Origin: Maritimibacter harenae
GTDB lineage: Bacteria; Pseudomonadota; Alphaproteobacteria; Rhodobacterales; Rhodobacteraceae
Length of the DNA: 64,000 bases
NCBI RefSeq assembly: GCF_009882975.1
Contig: NZ_WTUX01000019.1
Span: forward strand, 192,645 to 256,644
Direction: 5' to 3'
This document shows, in pieces, positions 40,328-48,285 of this stretch. Numbering within the stretch: position 1 is the stretch's first letter; every line of letters starts with the position of its first letter. Under the pieces are notes generated by a model. It made no database searches. It worked only from the letters and a program-made list of their open reading frames with translations, and had not been told where the DNA came from. Position numbers and translations under genes: made by a program.

Positions 40328-41734
40328 ATGACCCATAAAAACATCGTCCCCGTCATCCTCTCCGGCGGGATGGGCACGCGGCTCTGGCCGCTGTCCCGTG
40401 TCCGCCAGCCGAAGCAGTTCCAGCCGATCAACGGTGACGGCAGCCGCAGCTTCCTGCAGGAAACGGTCCTGCGTCACCGCGCCGAGGGCTTTTCCACGCC
40501 GCTCATCGTGGCGAGCGCGTCGGAGCGCGAGATCCTGTTCGATCAACTGGCCGACATCGGCAGCCGCGCCGATTTCATCGGGGAGCCCGTGGGCCGCAAC
40601 ACCGGTCCCGCCGTGCTCGCCGCCGCGCTGACGCTCGCCAGGAGCGATCCCGGCGCGCTGGTGCTGGTGCTCCCCTCCGATCACATCATCGACGGCGACC
40701 TCAACGGCGTCGTGCGCGAGATGGCCCCGGCGGCCGAGGAAGGGCACATCGTGCTCTTCGGTATCGTGCCGCGCCATCCCGAGACCGGCTTCGGCTACAT
40801 CTCGGCCGGGGCCCCCGTCGAGGGGCACGAGGCGCTGCACGAGGTGCACAGCTTCATCGAGAAACCCGAGCTGGACGAGGCCACGCGGCTGGTAGAAGAG
40901 GGCCAAACGTTCTGGGCGTCCGGCATCTCGATGATGCGCGCCGATGTGCTGATCGAGGAATTCGCCCGGCTCGAGCCCGACACGCTGGCCGCCGTCGAGA
41001 CGGCGCTCGACCAATGCGAAGAGACCGACTGGGGGCCGCTTCTGGCCGAAGGACCGTTCTCGGACGCGCGCGACGAACCCACCGAACGTCTGATCTTCGA
41101 ACACAGCTCGCGCGTGACCGTGCGCCCGGCCGATGTCGAATGGAGCGACGTCGGCGCCTGGCCCGCGATCCATTCGATGGGCGAGAAGACCGGCGACGGC
41201 AACGTCGAGAGCGGGACCGTGGTCACGCTCGACACCCATGACAGCCTGATCCGCGCGGGCGAGAAGCTCGTCGCCGTGGTCGGCATGGAAGGAGTGATCG
41301 TGGTGGACACGCCCGATGCGCTTCTCGTCACCAACCACGAGAACGCGCAGATGGTGAAAGAGGCGGTGAGCGAGCTCAAGCGCAATCACCGCGCCGAGGT
41401 GTTCACGCATGCCTCCCTGCCGCCGCGCGTCGCGAGCGCCGCGGTGCGCGAGGAAACGCTGGCCAAGGGCGAGAGCATGATCGTCTCGGCGGGCTCCGAG
41501 GGTGGCGTCGTTCTGACCATCGCCGGCGGCGAGGGCCAGGTCACCAACGGCACCGGCCCCCGGCGCCACGGCACCGGCGAACACCTGGCGGTGGACCCCG
41601 AGCACAGCGCCCGCGTCCACAACACCAGCGACAAGCCCCTGACCGTCGTCGCCGTCGACCTGGCCGGCGATCTCGACGGGCGCGGCGGCGGCGCGACCTA
41701 TGAGTTCCAGAAAGGCCCCCATGCTGTTGCGTAA
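40328..41734 (+). CDS. Mannose-1-phosphate guanylyltransferase (ManC/AlgA-like)
   Basis: A 468-residue enzyme making GDP-mannose from GTP and mannose-1-phosphate. The pyrophosphorylase signature LSGGMGTRLWPLSR-x4-PKQF is at 11-31, and the FIEKPE sugar-phosphate motif is conserved. The C-terminal part lies where bifunctional AlgA has a phosphomannose isomerase cupin, but the HHHRAEHW-type metal site is not recognisable, so the isomerase is probably inactive and must be supplied elsewhere. I chose ATG 40328; TTG 40307 overlapping the alg44 stop is possible. Confidence 0.85.
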   Translation: MTHKNIVPVILSGGMGTRLWPLSRVRQPKQFQPINGDGSRSFLQETVLRHRAEGFSTPLIVASASEREILFDQLADIGSRADFIGEPVGRNTGPAVLAAALTLARSDPGALVLVLPSDHIIDGDLNGVVREMAPAAEEGHIVLFGIVPRHPETGFGYISAGAPVEGHEALHEVHSFIEKPELDEATRLVEEGQTFWASGISMMRADVLIEEFARLEPDTLAAVETALDQCEETDWGPLLAEGPFSDARDEPTERLIFEHSSRVTVRPADVEWSDVGAWPAIHSMGEKTGDGNVESGTVVTLDTHDSLIRAGEKLVAVVGMEGVIVVDTPDALLVTNHENAQMVKEAVSELKRNHRAEVFTHASLPPRVASAAVREETLAKGESMIVSAGSEGGVVLTIAGGEGQVTNGTGPRRHGTGEHLAVDPEHSARVHNTSDKPLTVVAVDLAGDLDGRGGGATYEFQKGPHAVA

Positions 41735-43094
41735 CCTCAGACGGCTGGCGATCTGCTTCGCGCTGCTCGCAGGCGCTCCGCTCTGGGCGCAGCAGACCGC
41801 GGACGGCATCTCCGTGTCCCGGTCCTCGCTTCGCCTGGCGCTCATGCAACTCGCGACGAGCGTCAACGCGGACGTGACCGACCTGGTCGAGTCCGGTCCC
41901 GGCGAAGCGCTCTACCTGCAATCCGGGCAGGCGACCCTTGCCGAGCTGGCCGACGCCGCGGCGGACCGCGAGTTGGGCGATGCGCTGACGCGTGACGGCG
42001 ACAGCTTTCGCCTGACGCAGCCGCTCGTCGTGCTGCCCGGTGCGCAGCTCGACATATCGGGCGGGCCGACGCTCGCGCTCGACCGTGCGCGCGGGGCCTT
42101 CGTCGTGGCGCTGGGCCGCATCACCGTGGAGGACGCGACGTTGCGCGCCGAGGGCGCCCAATATGACGGCATTCCCGGATTCCGGCCCTTCTTCGCCGGC
42201 GTCGGGCAGAGCAGCCTGTCGATCACGAACAGCACGCTGGCGGGTCTGGGCTATGGCGGTTCCGAATTCACCGGCGGCGTCTTCGTCGGCGCGCAGGGGC
42301 TTTTGGGCAAGGGCTCGGCCAAGCCCCTGACGGGCAACGCGTTCACCGACCTGCGGTCCGTCACGCTGAGCCGGCTCGACGACGTGGTCGTCTCCGACAA
42401 CATGTTCGAGGCGTTTCGTGGCACCGCGCTGAAGATCGTGGACGGCTCCGACGCCCAGCTCACCGGCAACGTCTTCTCCGCGACCCGGGGGGCGCACGCG
42501 CTCCATGTCTCGGGCCTGCGCGGAGGCGAAGTGACCGCCAACACGTTCGACGCCGGGGGCGGCAAGGCCCTGCGGCTCGACGACAGTTCCGAGCGGGTCA
42601 CGCTTGCGGACAACGCCATGACCGGCTTCGAGGGCACCGCGCTCACCGTGGCCGAGGGGGCGGGGTGCGTGCGGATCACGCGAAATTCCGTGGAAGACAA
42701 CATCGGTGGCGGGATCGCGCTCGACATGGCCGGGACGGTCATCCTCGACGACAACACGATCGCGCGCAATCGCGGCGCGGGCCTCGCGATCCGGGGGCAG
42801 GCGCCCGACAGCACGGCGCTTGTCCTGTCGAACGTGTTCGCCGGCAACCGCATGGGTGTGCGCGGCACCGACCTCGCCACCGTGCGGCTCGCGCGCAATG
42901 ACCTTTCCGACCAGATGCCGCGCCTCCTGGCGGGTGATCTCGACCAGGTGACACCCACCTATCTCGAAGCCGCCCGGGGCGGCACGCGCCCGGACATCGT
43001 GGTTGACCGCGTGTCGGCCCGCGTGTCCGAGAGCCTGCGCAAGGATGCCGCCGCGCGCGCCTTCGCGTCCTGCGGCGAAGGGGAGGCACTCTGA
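41721..43094 (+). CDS. AlgG-like periplasmic beta-helix protein, catalytic motif absent
   Basis: A 457-residue protein with a signal peptide (ending LWAQQ) and a right-handed parallel beta-helix built from repeated N-x-F/I units (about 150-420). FRPFFAGVGQSSLSI and LGYGGSEFTGG (about 154-186) match the AlgG mannuronan C5-epimerase family just before its active site. The following DPHDRS motif that carries the catalytic residues is missing: the equivalent stretch reads GTALKIVDGSD. I infer a non-epimerising, possibly structural homologue that guides the polymer. The start overlaps the ManC gene by 14 bases, with AAAGG upstream. Confidence 0.75.
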   Translation: MLLRNLRRLAICFALLAGAPLWAQQTADGISVSRSSLRLALMQLATSVNADVTDLVESGPGEALYLQSGQATLAELADAAADRELGDALTRDGDSFRLTQPLVVLPGAQLDISGGPTLALDRARGAFVVALGRITVEDATLRAEGAQYDGIPGFRPFFAGVGQSSLSITNSTLAGLGYGGSEFTGGVFVGAQGLLGKGSAKPLTGNAFTDLRSVTLSRLDDVVVSDNMFEAFRGTALKIVDGSDAQLTGNVFSATRGAHALHVSGLRGGEVTANTFDAGGGKALRLDDSSERVTLADNAMTGFEGTALTVAEGAGCVRITRNSVEDNIGGGIALDMAGTVILDDNTIARNRGAGLAIRGQAPDSTALVLSNVFAGNRMGVRGTDLATVRLARNDLSDQMPRLLAGDLDQVTPTYLEAARGGTRPDIVVDRVSARVSESLRKDAAARAFASCGEGEAL

Positions 43095-44515
43095 TGGTCT
43101 TTTCCTCCGAAACCTTCCTCTTCCTGTTCCTGCCGGGCTTCATGGCGCTCTACTACCTGACCCCGTGGCGCTTCAAATCCGTCACGCTGCTGGCAGGCTC
43201 CTATGCCTTCTATGCCTGGTGGCGCGTGGACTTCCTGGCGCTCCTGATCGGCACGACCATCTGGACCTATGTCCTCGGCCGCCGGATTCGCCATGCCCCG
43301 GCGCGCGAGAGCGCGAAACGCTGGATGGCGGTCGGCGTCATCGGCTGCCTGGGCGTGCTGGGGGTGTTCAAGTATTTCAACTTCTTCGTCGGAAGCTTCG
43401 CGGAACTCGTCGGCACGACGCCCGAGGCGATGGGCATCCACTGGCAGATCCTGCTGCCCATCGGCATCTCGTTCTACGTCTTCCAGTCGGTCAGCTACCT
43501 GATCGACACCTACCGCGGCGACGCGCCCGAGGACGTGCGGCTGGTCGACTTCGCGGCTTTCATCGCGCTCTTCCCGCAGCTCATCGCGGGGCCGATCCTG
43601 CGCTACAAGGACCTGGCGGGGCAGTTCCAGCACCGCACCCATTCGATGGAGAAGTTCACCAACGGGCTCTTCCGGTTCTTCATCGGGCTCGCCAAGAAGG
43701 TGCTTCTGGCCGATGCCGTCGCCCCCCTGGCCGACCTTGCCTTCGCGAGCTCCGATCCGTCGCTCACGCTCGCCTGGCTGGGCGCGGTGGCCTACATGGT
43801 GCAGCTCTACTTCGATTTCTCGGGGTATTCCGACATGGCGATCGGGCTGGGCCAGATGCTGGGCTTCCGGTTCATCGAGAACTTCGACACGCCCTACATC
43901 TCCCGCTCGATCACCGAGTTCTGGAAGCGCTGGCACATCTCGCTGTCGGTCTGGCTGCGCGACTATCTCTACATCCCGCTGGGCGGCAATCGCCGCGGTT
44001 CGCGCCGGACCTACGTCAACCTGATGACCGTCATGGTGTTGGGCGGCCTGTGGCATGGCGCGGCCTGGACCTTCGTGGTCTGGGGCGCCTGGCATGGCGG
44101 CTGGATGGCGCTGGAGCGTGCGACCGGCCTCGACCGTTCGCGCAGCCCGGCGGCGCTGATCCGTACGCTGATCCTCGTCCTGCTGGGCTGGGTGGTCTTC
44201 CGCGCGCCGGACCTGGGGCAGGCGGTGGCCGTCTACGGCGGCATGCTGGGCCTCAACGGCACGGCGATGGCCCCGGACGCGGCGCTCGCGCTGACCGGCG
44301 AAAGCATCGCCTTCCTCGCGATCGCCTTCGCCGTGGTGGTGGCCGAACCCTGGCTCATGCGGCTCACGCGCACCCGGCTCATGCCCGCCGCGGGCGCGCC
44401 GCTGGGCGTGATGACGGCGGTGGTGCCGACGGTGCTCGTCGGGGCCGTGGCCGCGCTCACGCTGCTCAAGCTCGCCGAGCAGAGCTTTTCACCCTTCCTC
44501 TACTTCCAGTTCTGA
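43094..44515 (+). CDS. algI: MBOAT-family alginate O-acetyltransferase AlgI
   Basis: A 473-residue inner-membrane protein with about ten transmembrane segments that passes acetyl groups from the cytoplasm to periplasmic acetyltransferases. The catalytic histidine is His321 in VLGGLWHGAAWTF, equivalent to His322 of Pseudomonas AlgI. FPQLIAGPILRY and DFSGYSDMAIG are further MBOAT blocks. The start overlaps the AlgG-like stop by one base (TGATG). Confidence 0.93.
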   Translation: MVFSSETFLFLFLPGFMALYYLTPWRFKSVTLLAGSYAFYAWWRVDFLALLIGTTIWTYVLGRRIRHAPARESAKRWMAVGVIGCLGVLGVFKYFNFFVGSFAELVGTTPEAMGIHWQILLPIGISFYVFQSVSYLIDTYRGDAPEDVRLVDFAAFIALFPQLIAGPILRYKDLAGQFQHRTHSMEKFTNGLFRFFIGLAKKVLLADAVAPLADLAFASSDPSLTLAWLGAVAYMVQLYFDFSGYSDMAIGLGQMLGFRFIENFDTPYISRSITEFWKRWHISLSVWLRDYLYIPLGGNRRGSRRTYVNLMTVMVLGGLWHGAAWTFVVWGAWHGGWMALERATGLDRSRSPAALIRTLILVLLGWVVFRAPDLGQAVAVYGGMLGLNGTAMAPDAALALTGESIAFLAIAFAVVVAEPWLMRLTRTRLMPAAGAPLGVMTAVVPTVLVGAVAALTLLKLAEQSFSPFLYFQF

Positions 44516-44522
44516 GGCGCCG

Positions 44523-45596
44523 ATGCAGACCCTACTTTACATGCTGAGATACGCGCTTCCGGTCCTCTTCATGGGCTACGCGATCTTCGTGAACGTGGAC
44601 ATCTTCACCGAGGATCCGCTCTGGGACGAGGTGGATGGCGACATCATCTCCGGCGAAGCGGCGAGCGAGGTGGCCGGGCTCTACAGCGCCGCGCTGCCGC
44701 ACCGCGACACGGCGGTCTCCTTCATCGGGGCCGGACGCTACCTGCTGCTGAACGAGGGGCGCGAGGGCGTGACCCCGGGCACGCAGGCCTGGCTGTTCAG
44801 CGACGAGGAGATGAGCCCCGCCGGCGAACCGACGCTCGCCGCCGCGGTGGACCAGATCGCCGCGGTGTCCGAAGCGCTCGCGGAGCAGGACACGCGGCTC
44901 GTCGTGGTGCCGATCCCGGCCAAGGCCGACATCTACCGCGACAAGGCGCCCGAGGGCGCGGGCGCGGCGATGGAGGCGCAGTACCGCAGGTTCCGTGCGG
45001 CGCTTGCCGACAGCGGCGTTCCCGCGGTCGACACGCGCCCGGCGCTGGCCGAAGGGCGCGACGCCTCGCCCATGTACCTGACCACCGACACCCACTGGAC
45101 GCCGCGTGGCGCGGCGCGGGTGGCCGAGAGGATCGCGGCCTCCGACCATGTCGAGACCGGCGACACCGAGTTCATCCGCCGCAAGCGCGACCCGGAGGAA
45201 TTCGTGGGCGACCTCGTCTCCTTCGTGACGTCCGAAAGCCTGGCGCCGCGCCTGGGTCTCGGCCCCGAACGCGTCACGCCTTACGTGGCCGAGAAGGCCG
45301 GCACGGCCGAGGAGGGCATTTTCGCCGGCGACGGGGGCGGGGAGCCCGACCTCGTTTTGGTCGGCACGTCCTACAGCGCGAACAAGAGCTGGAGCTTCGC
45401 CCCGGCGCTCAAGCTCGCGCTCGGACGCGACGTTCTCAACCTCGCGCTCGAGGGGCGCGGCCCCCTGGTCCCGATGCTCGATTACCTCGAGGACCCCGCA
45501 CGCAACGCGGCCGACGTGGACACGGTGCTCTGGGAATACCCGGTGCGCTACCTCGGCCAGCCCGAAATGACCGTCGAGGAGGAAATCCATGGTTAA
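44523..45596 (+). CDS. algJ: AlgJ-like SGNH-type acetyltransferase
   Basis: A 357-residue protein anchored by one N-terminal helix (about 8-24) with a periplasmic SGNH-like domain. Asp189 and His191 in TTDTHWTPRGA and Ser283 in VGTSYS give the catalytic triad seen in AlgJ and AlgX. It should transfer acetyl groups delivered by AlgI. It lies 7 bases after algI and overlaps the next gene by 8 bases. Confidence 0.88.
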   Translation: MQTLLYMLRYALPVLFMGYAIFVNVDIFTEDPLWDEVDGDIISGEAASEVAGLYSAALPHRDTAVSFIGAGRYLLLNEGREGVTPGTQAWLFSDEEMSPAGEPTLAAAVDQIAAVSEALAEQDTRLVVVPIPAKADIYRDKAPEGAGAAMEAQYRRFRAALADSGVPAVDTRPALAEGRDASPMYLTTDTHWTPRGAARVAERIAASDHVETGDTEFIRRKRDPEEFVGDLVSFVTSESLAPRLGLGPERVTPYVAEKAGTAEEGIFAGDGGGEPDLVLVGTSYSANKSWSFAPALKLALGRDVLNLALEGRGPLVPMLDYLEDPARNAADVDTVLWEYPVRYLGQPEMTVEEEIHG

Positions 45597-46344
45597 CCTC
45601 GCACTCACCCTCCCGCTTGTCCTGTCCATCGCGACCCCGGACGGGCTCCACGTGGACACGCCGGAGCCGGAACCGCGCGTCACGCGCGTGCAGGCGATCG
45701 ACAACCGCGTGACCGAAACGCGCGACCTGCCGACGCAGGAGTTGCGCGACATCCGCCGCCGTATGCTGGCCGAGCAATACGTCTCGTTCGAAGAGATGCG
45801 GCGCCTCGCGGATGCGGGCGACGGGAACGCGGCGTTTCAATACGGCGAACGGCTGCTCGAACTGGGGGACCCGGACGTGCGGTCGGCCGCGGCGCTCTAC
45901 TTCGCGTCGTCGGCGCTGACGGGCCGCGAATACGCCGTCTACGAACTGGTCAAACTGCTGCGCGACCCGGACGTGCCGTTCTCCGAAGGCCGGCTCGACC
46001 ACCTCGAGAACGCGATGCGCAACCTGGCCCTTCAAGGCAGCGAACGCGCCGTCGATGCACTGGCGGACTTCTACGCCAGCGGCGAGCCCTTCGGGCGTAA
46101 ACCGCAAGAGGTGCGGCGCATCCTCATGGAGCGTGCCGGCAGCGGTGACCCGGAAGCCGCCATGAACCTCGTCGAGGCCATGATGTCGGGCGAGGCGGAG
46201 CGCGACCCAGAGACGCTGCGCGCCCTGCTCAAGACCGCGCGTGACGAGGGCGATCTCGGCACCAGTGCCGCCGCCCGCACGCTGCTCGCCCAGCTCGAGA
46301 TCGATGCCCGGGCAACCGATACCGGAAAGGAGAGCCCCCAATGA
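45589..46344 (+). CDS. Periplasmic Sel1/TPR-like repeat protein
   Basis: A 251-residue helical protein. The N-terminal 20 residues are hydrophobic enough for an export signal or anchor, followed by a linker and helical repeats of the Sel1-like kind (GNAAFQYGERLLELGDP; GSGDPEAAMNLVEAMMSG). It occupies the operon between algJ and algX, where an AlgK-like scaffold would be useful, but it is much shorter than AlgK (about 475 residues). A role in holding export components together is inferred. Confidence 0.7.
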   Translation: MVNLALTLPLVLSIATPDGLHVDTPEPEPRVTRVQAIDNRVTETRDLPTQELRDIRRRMLAEQYVSFEEMRRLADAGDGNAAFQYGERLLELGDPDVRSAAALYFASSALTGREYAVYELVKLLRDPDVPFSEGRLDHLENAMRNLALQGSERAVDALADFYASGEPFGRKPQEVRRILMERAGSGDPEAAMNLVEAMMSGEAERDPETLRALLKTARDEGDLGTSAAARTLLAQLEIDARATDTGKESPQ

Positions 46345-47645
46345 AACGCCTCGCTCCGCTCGCGGCCGGCGCCGTCGTCGCGCTCGCCGCGGGACCGCTC
46401 GTCGCCGCGCCGTCGAACTTCGGTTGCGGCAACCTGGATGAAGCCTCGCCCCAGATGGTCGAGGGCAAGGACGGCACGTTCTTCCGCCTCACGCTCGACT
46501 TCCGCATGAACCAGCCGCTGTCCGACGACGCGGCCGGTATGATCGGCAAGATCGCCGCGGCGCTGCGCGAGAAGGGGACCGAGCTGATCTACGTGCCGGT
46601 CCCGACGAAAAGCCTCGCCATGCCGGACCGGGTGCCCGAAAGCGTGGGCTCCTACGGTTTCGACATGGAGATCGCCGAGGTCGCCTATGACGCCTTCCTC
46701 ACGAAGATGGCCGATGCGGGCGTCACGGTGATCGACACGACGCGCGCGATGCGCGGTGCCGAGGGCGCGCCGTTCCTTCGCACCGATTTCCACTGGACCC
46801 CGGAGGGCGCGCAATCGGTGGCCCGCGCGGTGCGTGACACGATCGCGGAACTGCCGGCCTATGATGACCTCGAGAAGGGAGAGTACGAAACCCGCGCGAC
46901 GGACCCGGTGACGATCGATTCACGGCCCCGCGACATCATCCAGGAATACTGCCGCGAAACCGTGCCCGCCGCCCAGGTGAAGGGGTTCGAGACCACGCAG
47001 ACCAGCGCACCGGATGCCGGTGGGGACATCTTCGCGTCCGAGTCCTCGGGTCCGCCAATCGCTCTGGCCGGGACTTCGATGTCCGCCGAGGAAAGCTTCC
47101 ACTTCGAAGGCTTCCTGTCGCAGGAAAGCGGCCTCGCCGTCGCCAACTACTCCAAGACCGGCGGCAACCAGTTCGGCGGCATCACGTCCTACCTGCTGTC
47201 GGAGGATTTCCAGGAGAATCCGCCGGCCGTCCTGATCTGGGAAAACCCGATCTACAACAACCTGGGCGAATTCGGCGACATGCCCCTGCGCGAACTCTAC
47301 GCGCCGGTCGCGGCCGATTGCACGCCGCTCGACACCGAAGTGCCGAGTTCGACCGAACTTTCCGCGAAGCTGCCCGACGGCCTGCTCACGCGCGAGAGCT
47401 TCGTGAAGGTCGACACCGGGTCGCCCAACGGGCGCGAAGCCGTCATCCACCTGTCGACGGCCGACGGCGTGACCGCGCGCACCCCGATCCATCGCCCGGT
47501 GCGCTACGCGCCCACGCGCTGGTTCTACCAATACGCCGCGCCTGCCTGGCGCCCAGATTTCACCCGGGTCGACGTGTCGCTGGATCGTCCGGCGACGGAA
47601 AACGCGACCCTTTCCATCTGCAAAACGGAGGATACGTCCACATGA
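46341..47645 (+). CDS. algX: AlgX-like periplasmic acetyltransferase
   Basis: A 434-residue exported protein (signal peptide ending VAAPS). The SGNH-like domain has Asp149 and His151 in LRTDFHWTPEGA and Ser246 in AGTSMSAE. A C-terminal all-beta part (about 330-430), ending with WFYQYAAPAWRPDF, fits the carbohydrate-binding module of AlgX. In Pseudomonas AlgX binds mannuronate chains and acetylates them. ATGA-type overlaps join it to its neighbours on both sides. Confidence 0.87.
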   Translation: MKRLAPLAAGAVVALAAGPLVAAPSNFGCGNLDEASPQMVEGKDGTFFRLTLDFRMNQPLSDDAAGMIGKIAAALREKGTELIYVPVPTKSLAMPDRVPESVGSYGFDMEIAEVAYDAFLTKMADAGVTVIDTTRAMRGAEGAPFLRTDFHWTPEGAQSVARAVRDTIAELPAYDDLEKGEYETRATDPVTIDSRPRDIIQEYCRETVPAAQVKGFETTQTSAPDAGGDIFASESSGPPIALAGTSMSAEESFHFEGFLSQESGLAVANYSKTGGNQFGGITSYLLSEDFQENPPAVLIWENPIYNNLGEFGDMPLRELYAPVAADCTPLDTEVPSSTELSAKLPDGLLTRESFVKVDTGSPNGREAVIHLSTADGVTARTPIHRPVRYAPTRWFYQYAAPAWRPDFTRVDVSLDRPATENATLSICKTEDTST

Positions 47646-48259
47646 AACGCTTCAGCATTCTGCTTCTCGGCACCTGCATCGCCGCCACCCCGGCCCTGTC
47701 GCAGGACGACGGCCTTTACCCCGAGCCGAGCTCGCCCGACGCCTCGTTCCTGCGCGTCCTCGACGCCGAGGCCGGCAGCGCGATGATCGACGGCACCAAC
47801 GTCGAGACGAACGACGCGGGCTTCACCCCCTATGTCGAAGTCGCGCCGGGCACCGTCGATCTCGATATCGGCGAAACCGACACCGAGTTCGAGGTCGGGG
47901 CCAACACCCATTACACCGTGATCTCGGACGAGGGCGAGCCGGTCCTGATCGAGGACGCCGTCGAGGATTCTCCCGCGCAGGCGGACCTCCTGGTCTACAA
48001 CCTGGGCGATCTCGAAGCCTACGACGTCTACGCGGTCGAGGCCGAGACGGCGGCCCTGTCCGACGTTGCACCCGGCGCGCATGACGGCGTCGCCCTGAAG
48101 GCGCCGCTCACGCTCACCTTCGAGCTGCGTCAGGACGGCGAGACGCTCGCCAGTCTCGATCCGATCACGCTCGAACGTGGCACCGGCTCCTCTCTCGTCG
48201 TGAAAGGCGACGGGGAAGAGGCGGAGCTGGTCGCCGCGACGAGCACCTATTCCGACTGA
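47642..48259 (+). CDS. algF: AlgF-like O-acetylation protein
   Basis: A 205-residue periplasmic protein with a signal peptide ending ALSQD. The start LYPEPSSPDASFLRVLDA is the AlgF hallmark, and the remainder is predicted all-beta, matching AlgF (216 residues). AlgF is needed for alginate O-acetylation, perhaps as an acetyl shuttle or adaptor with AlgJ/AlgX. It overlaps algX by four bases (ATGA). Confidence 0.88.
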   Translation: MKRFSILLLGTCIAATPALSQDDGLYPEPSSPDASFLRVLDAEAGSAMIDGTNVETNDAGFTPYVEVAPGTVDLDIGETDTEFEVGANTHYTVISDEGEPVLIEDAVEDSPAQADLLVYNLGDLEAYDVYAVEAETAALSDVAPGAHDGVALKAPLTLTFELRQDGETLASLDPITLERGTGSSLVVKGDGEEAELVAATSTYSD

Positions 48260-48285
48260 ACCGCCACCCCCGACCGGAGGCATCC

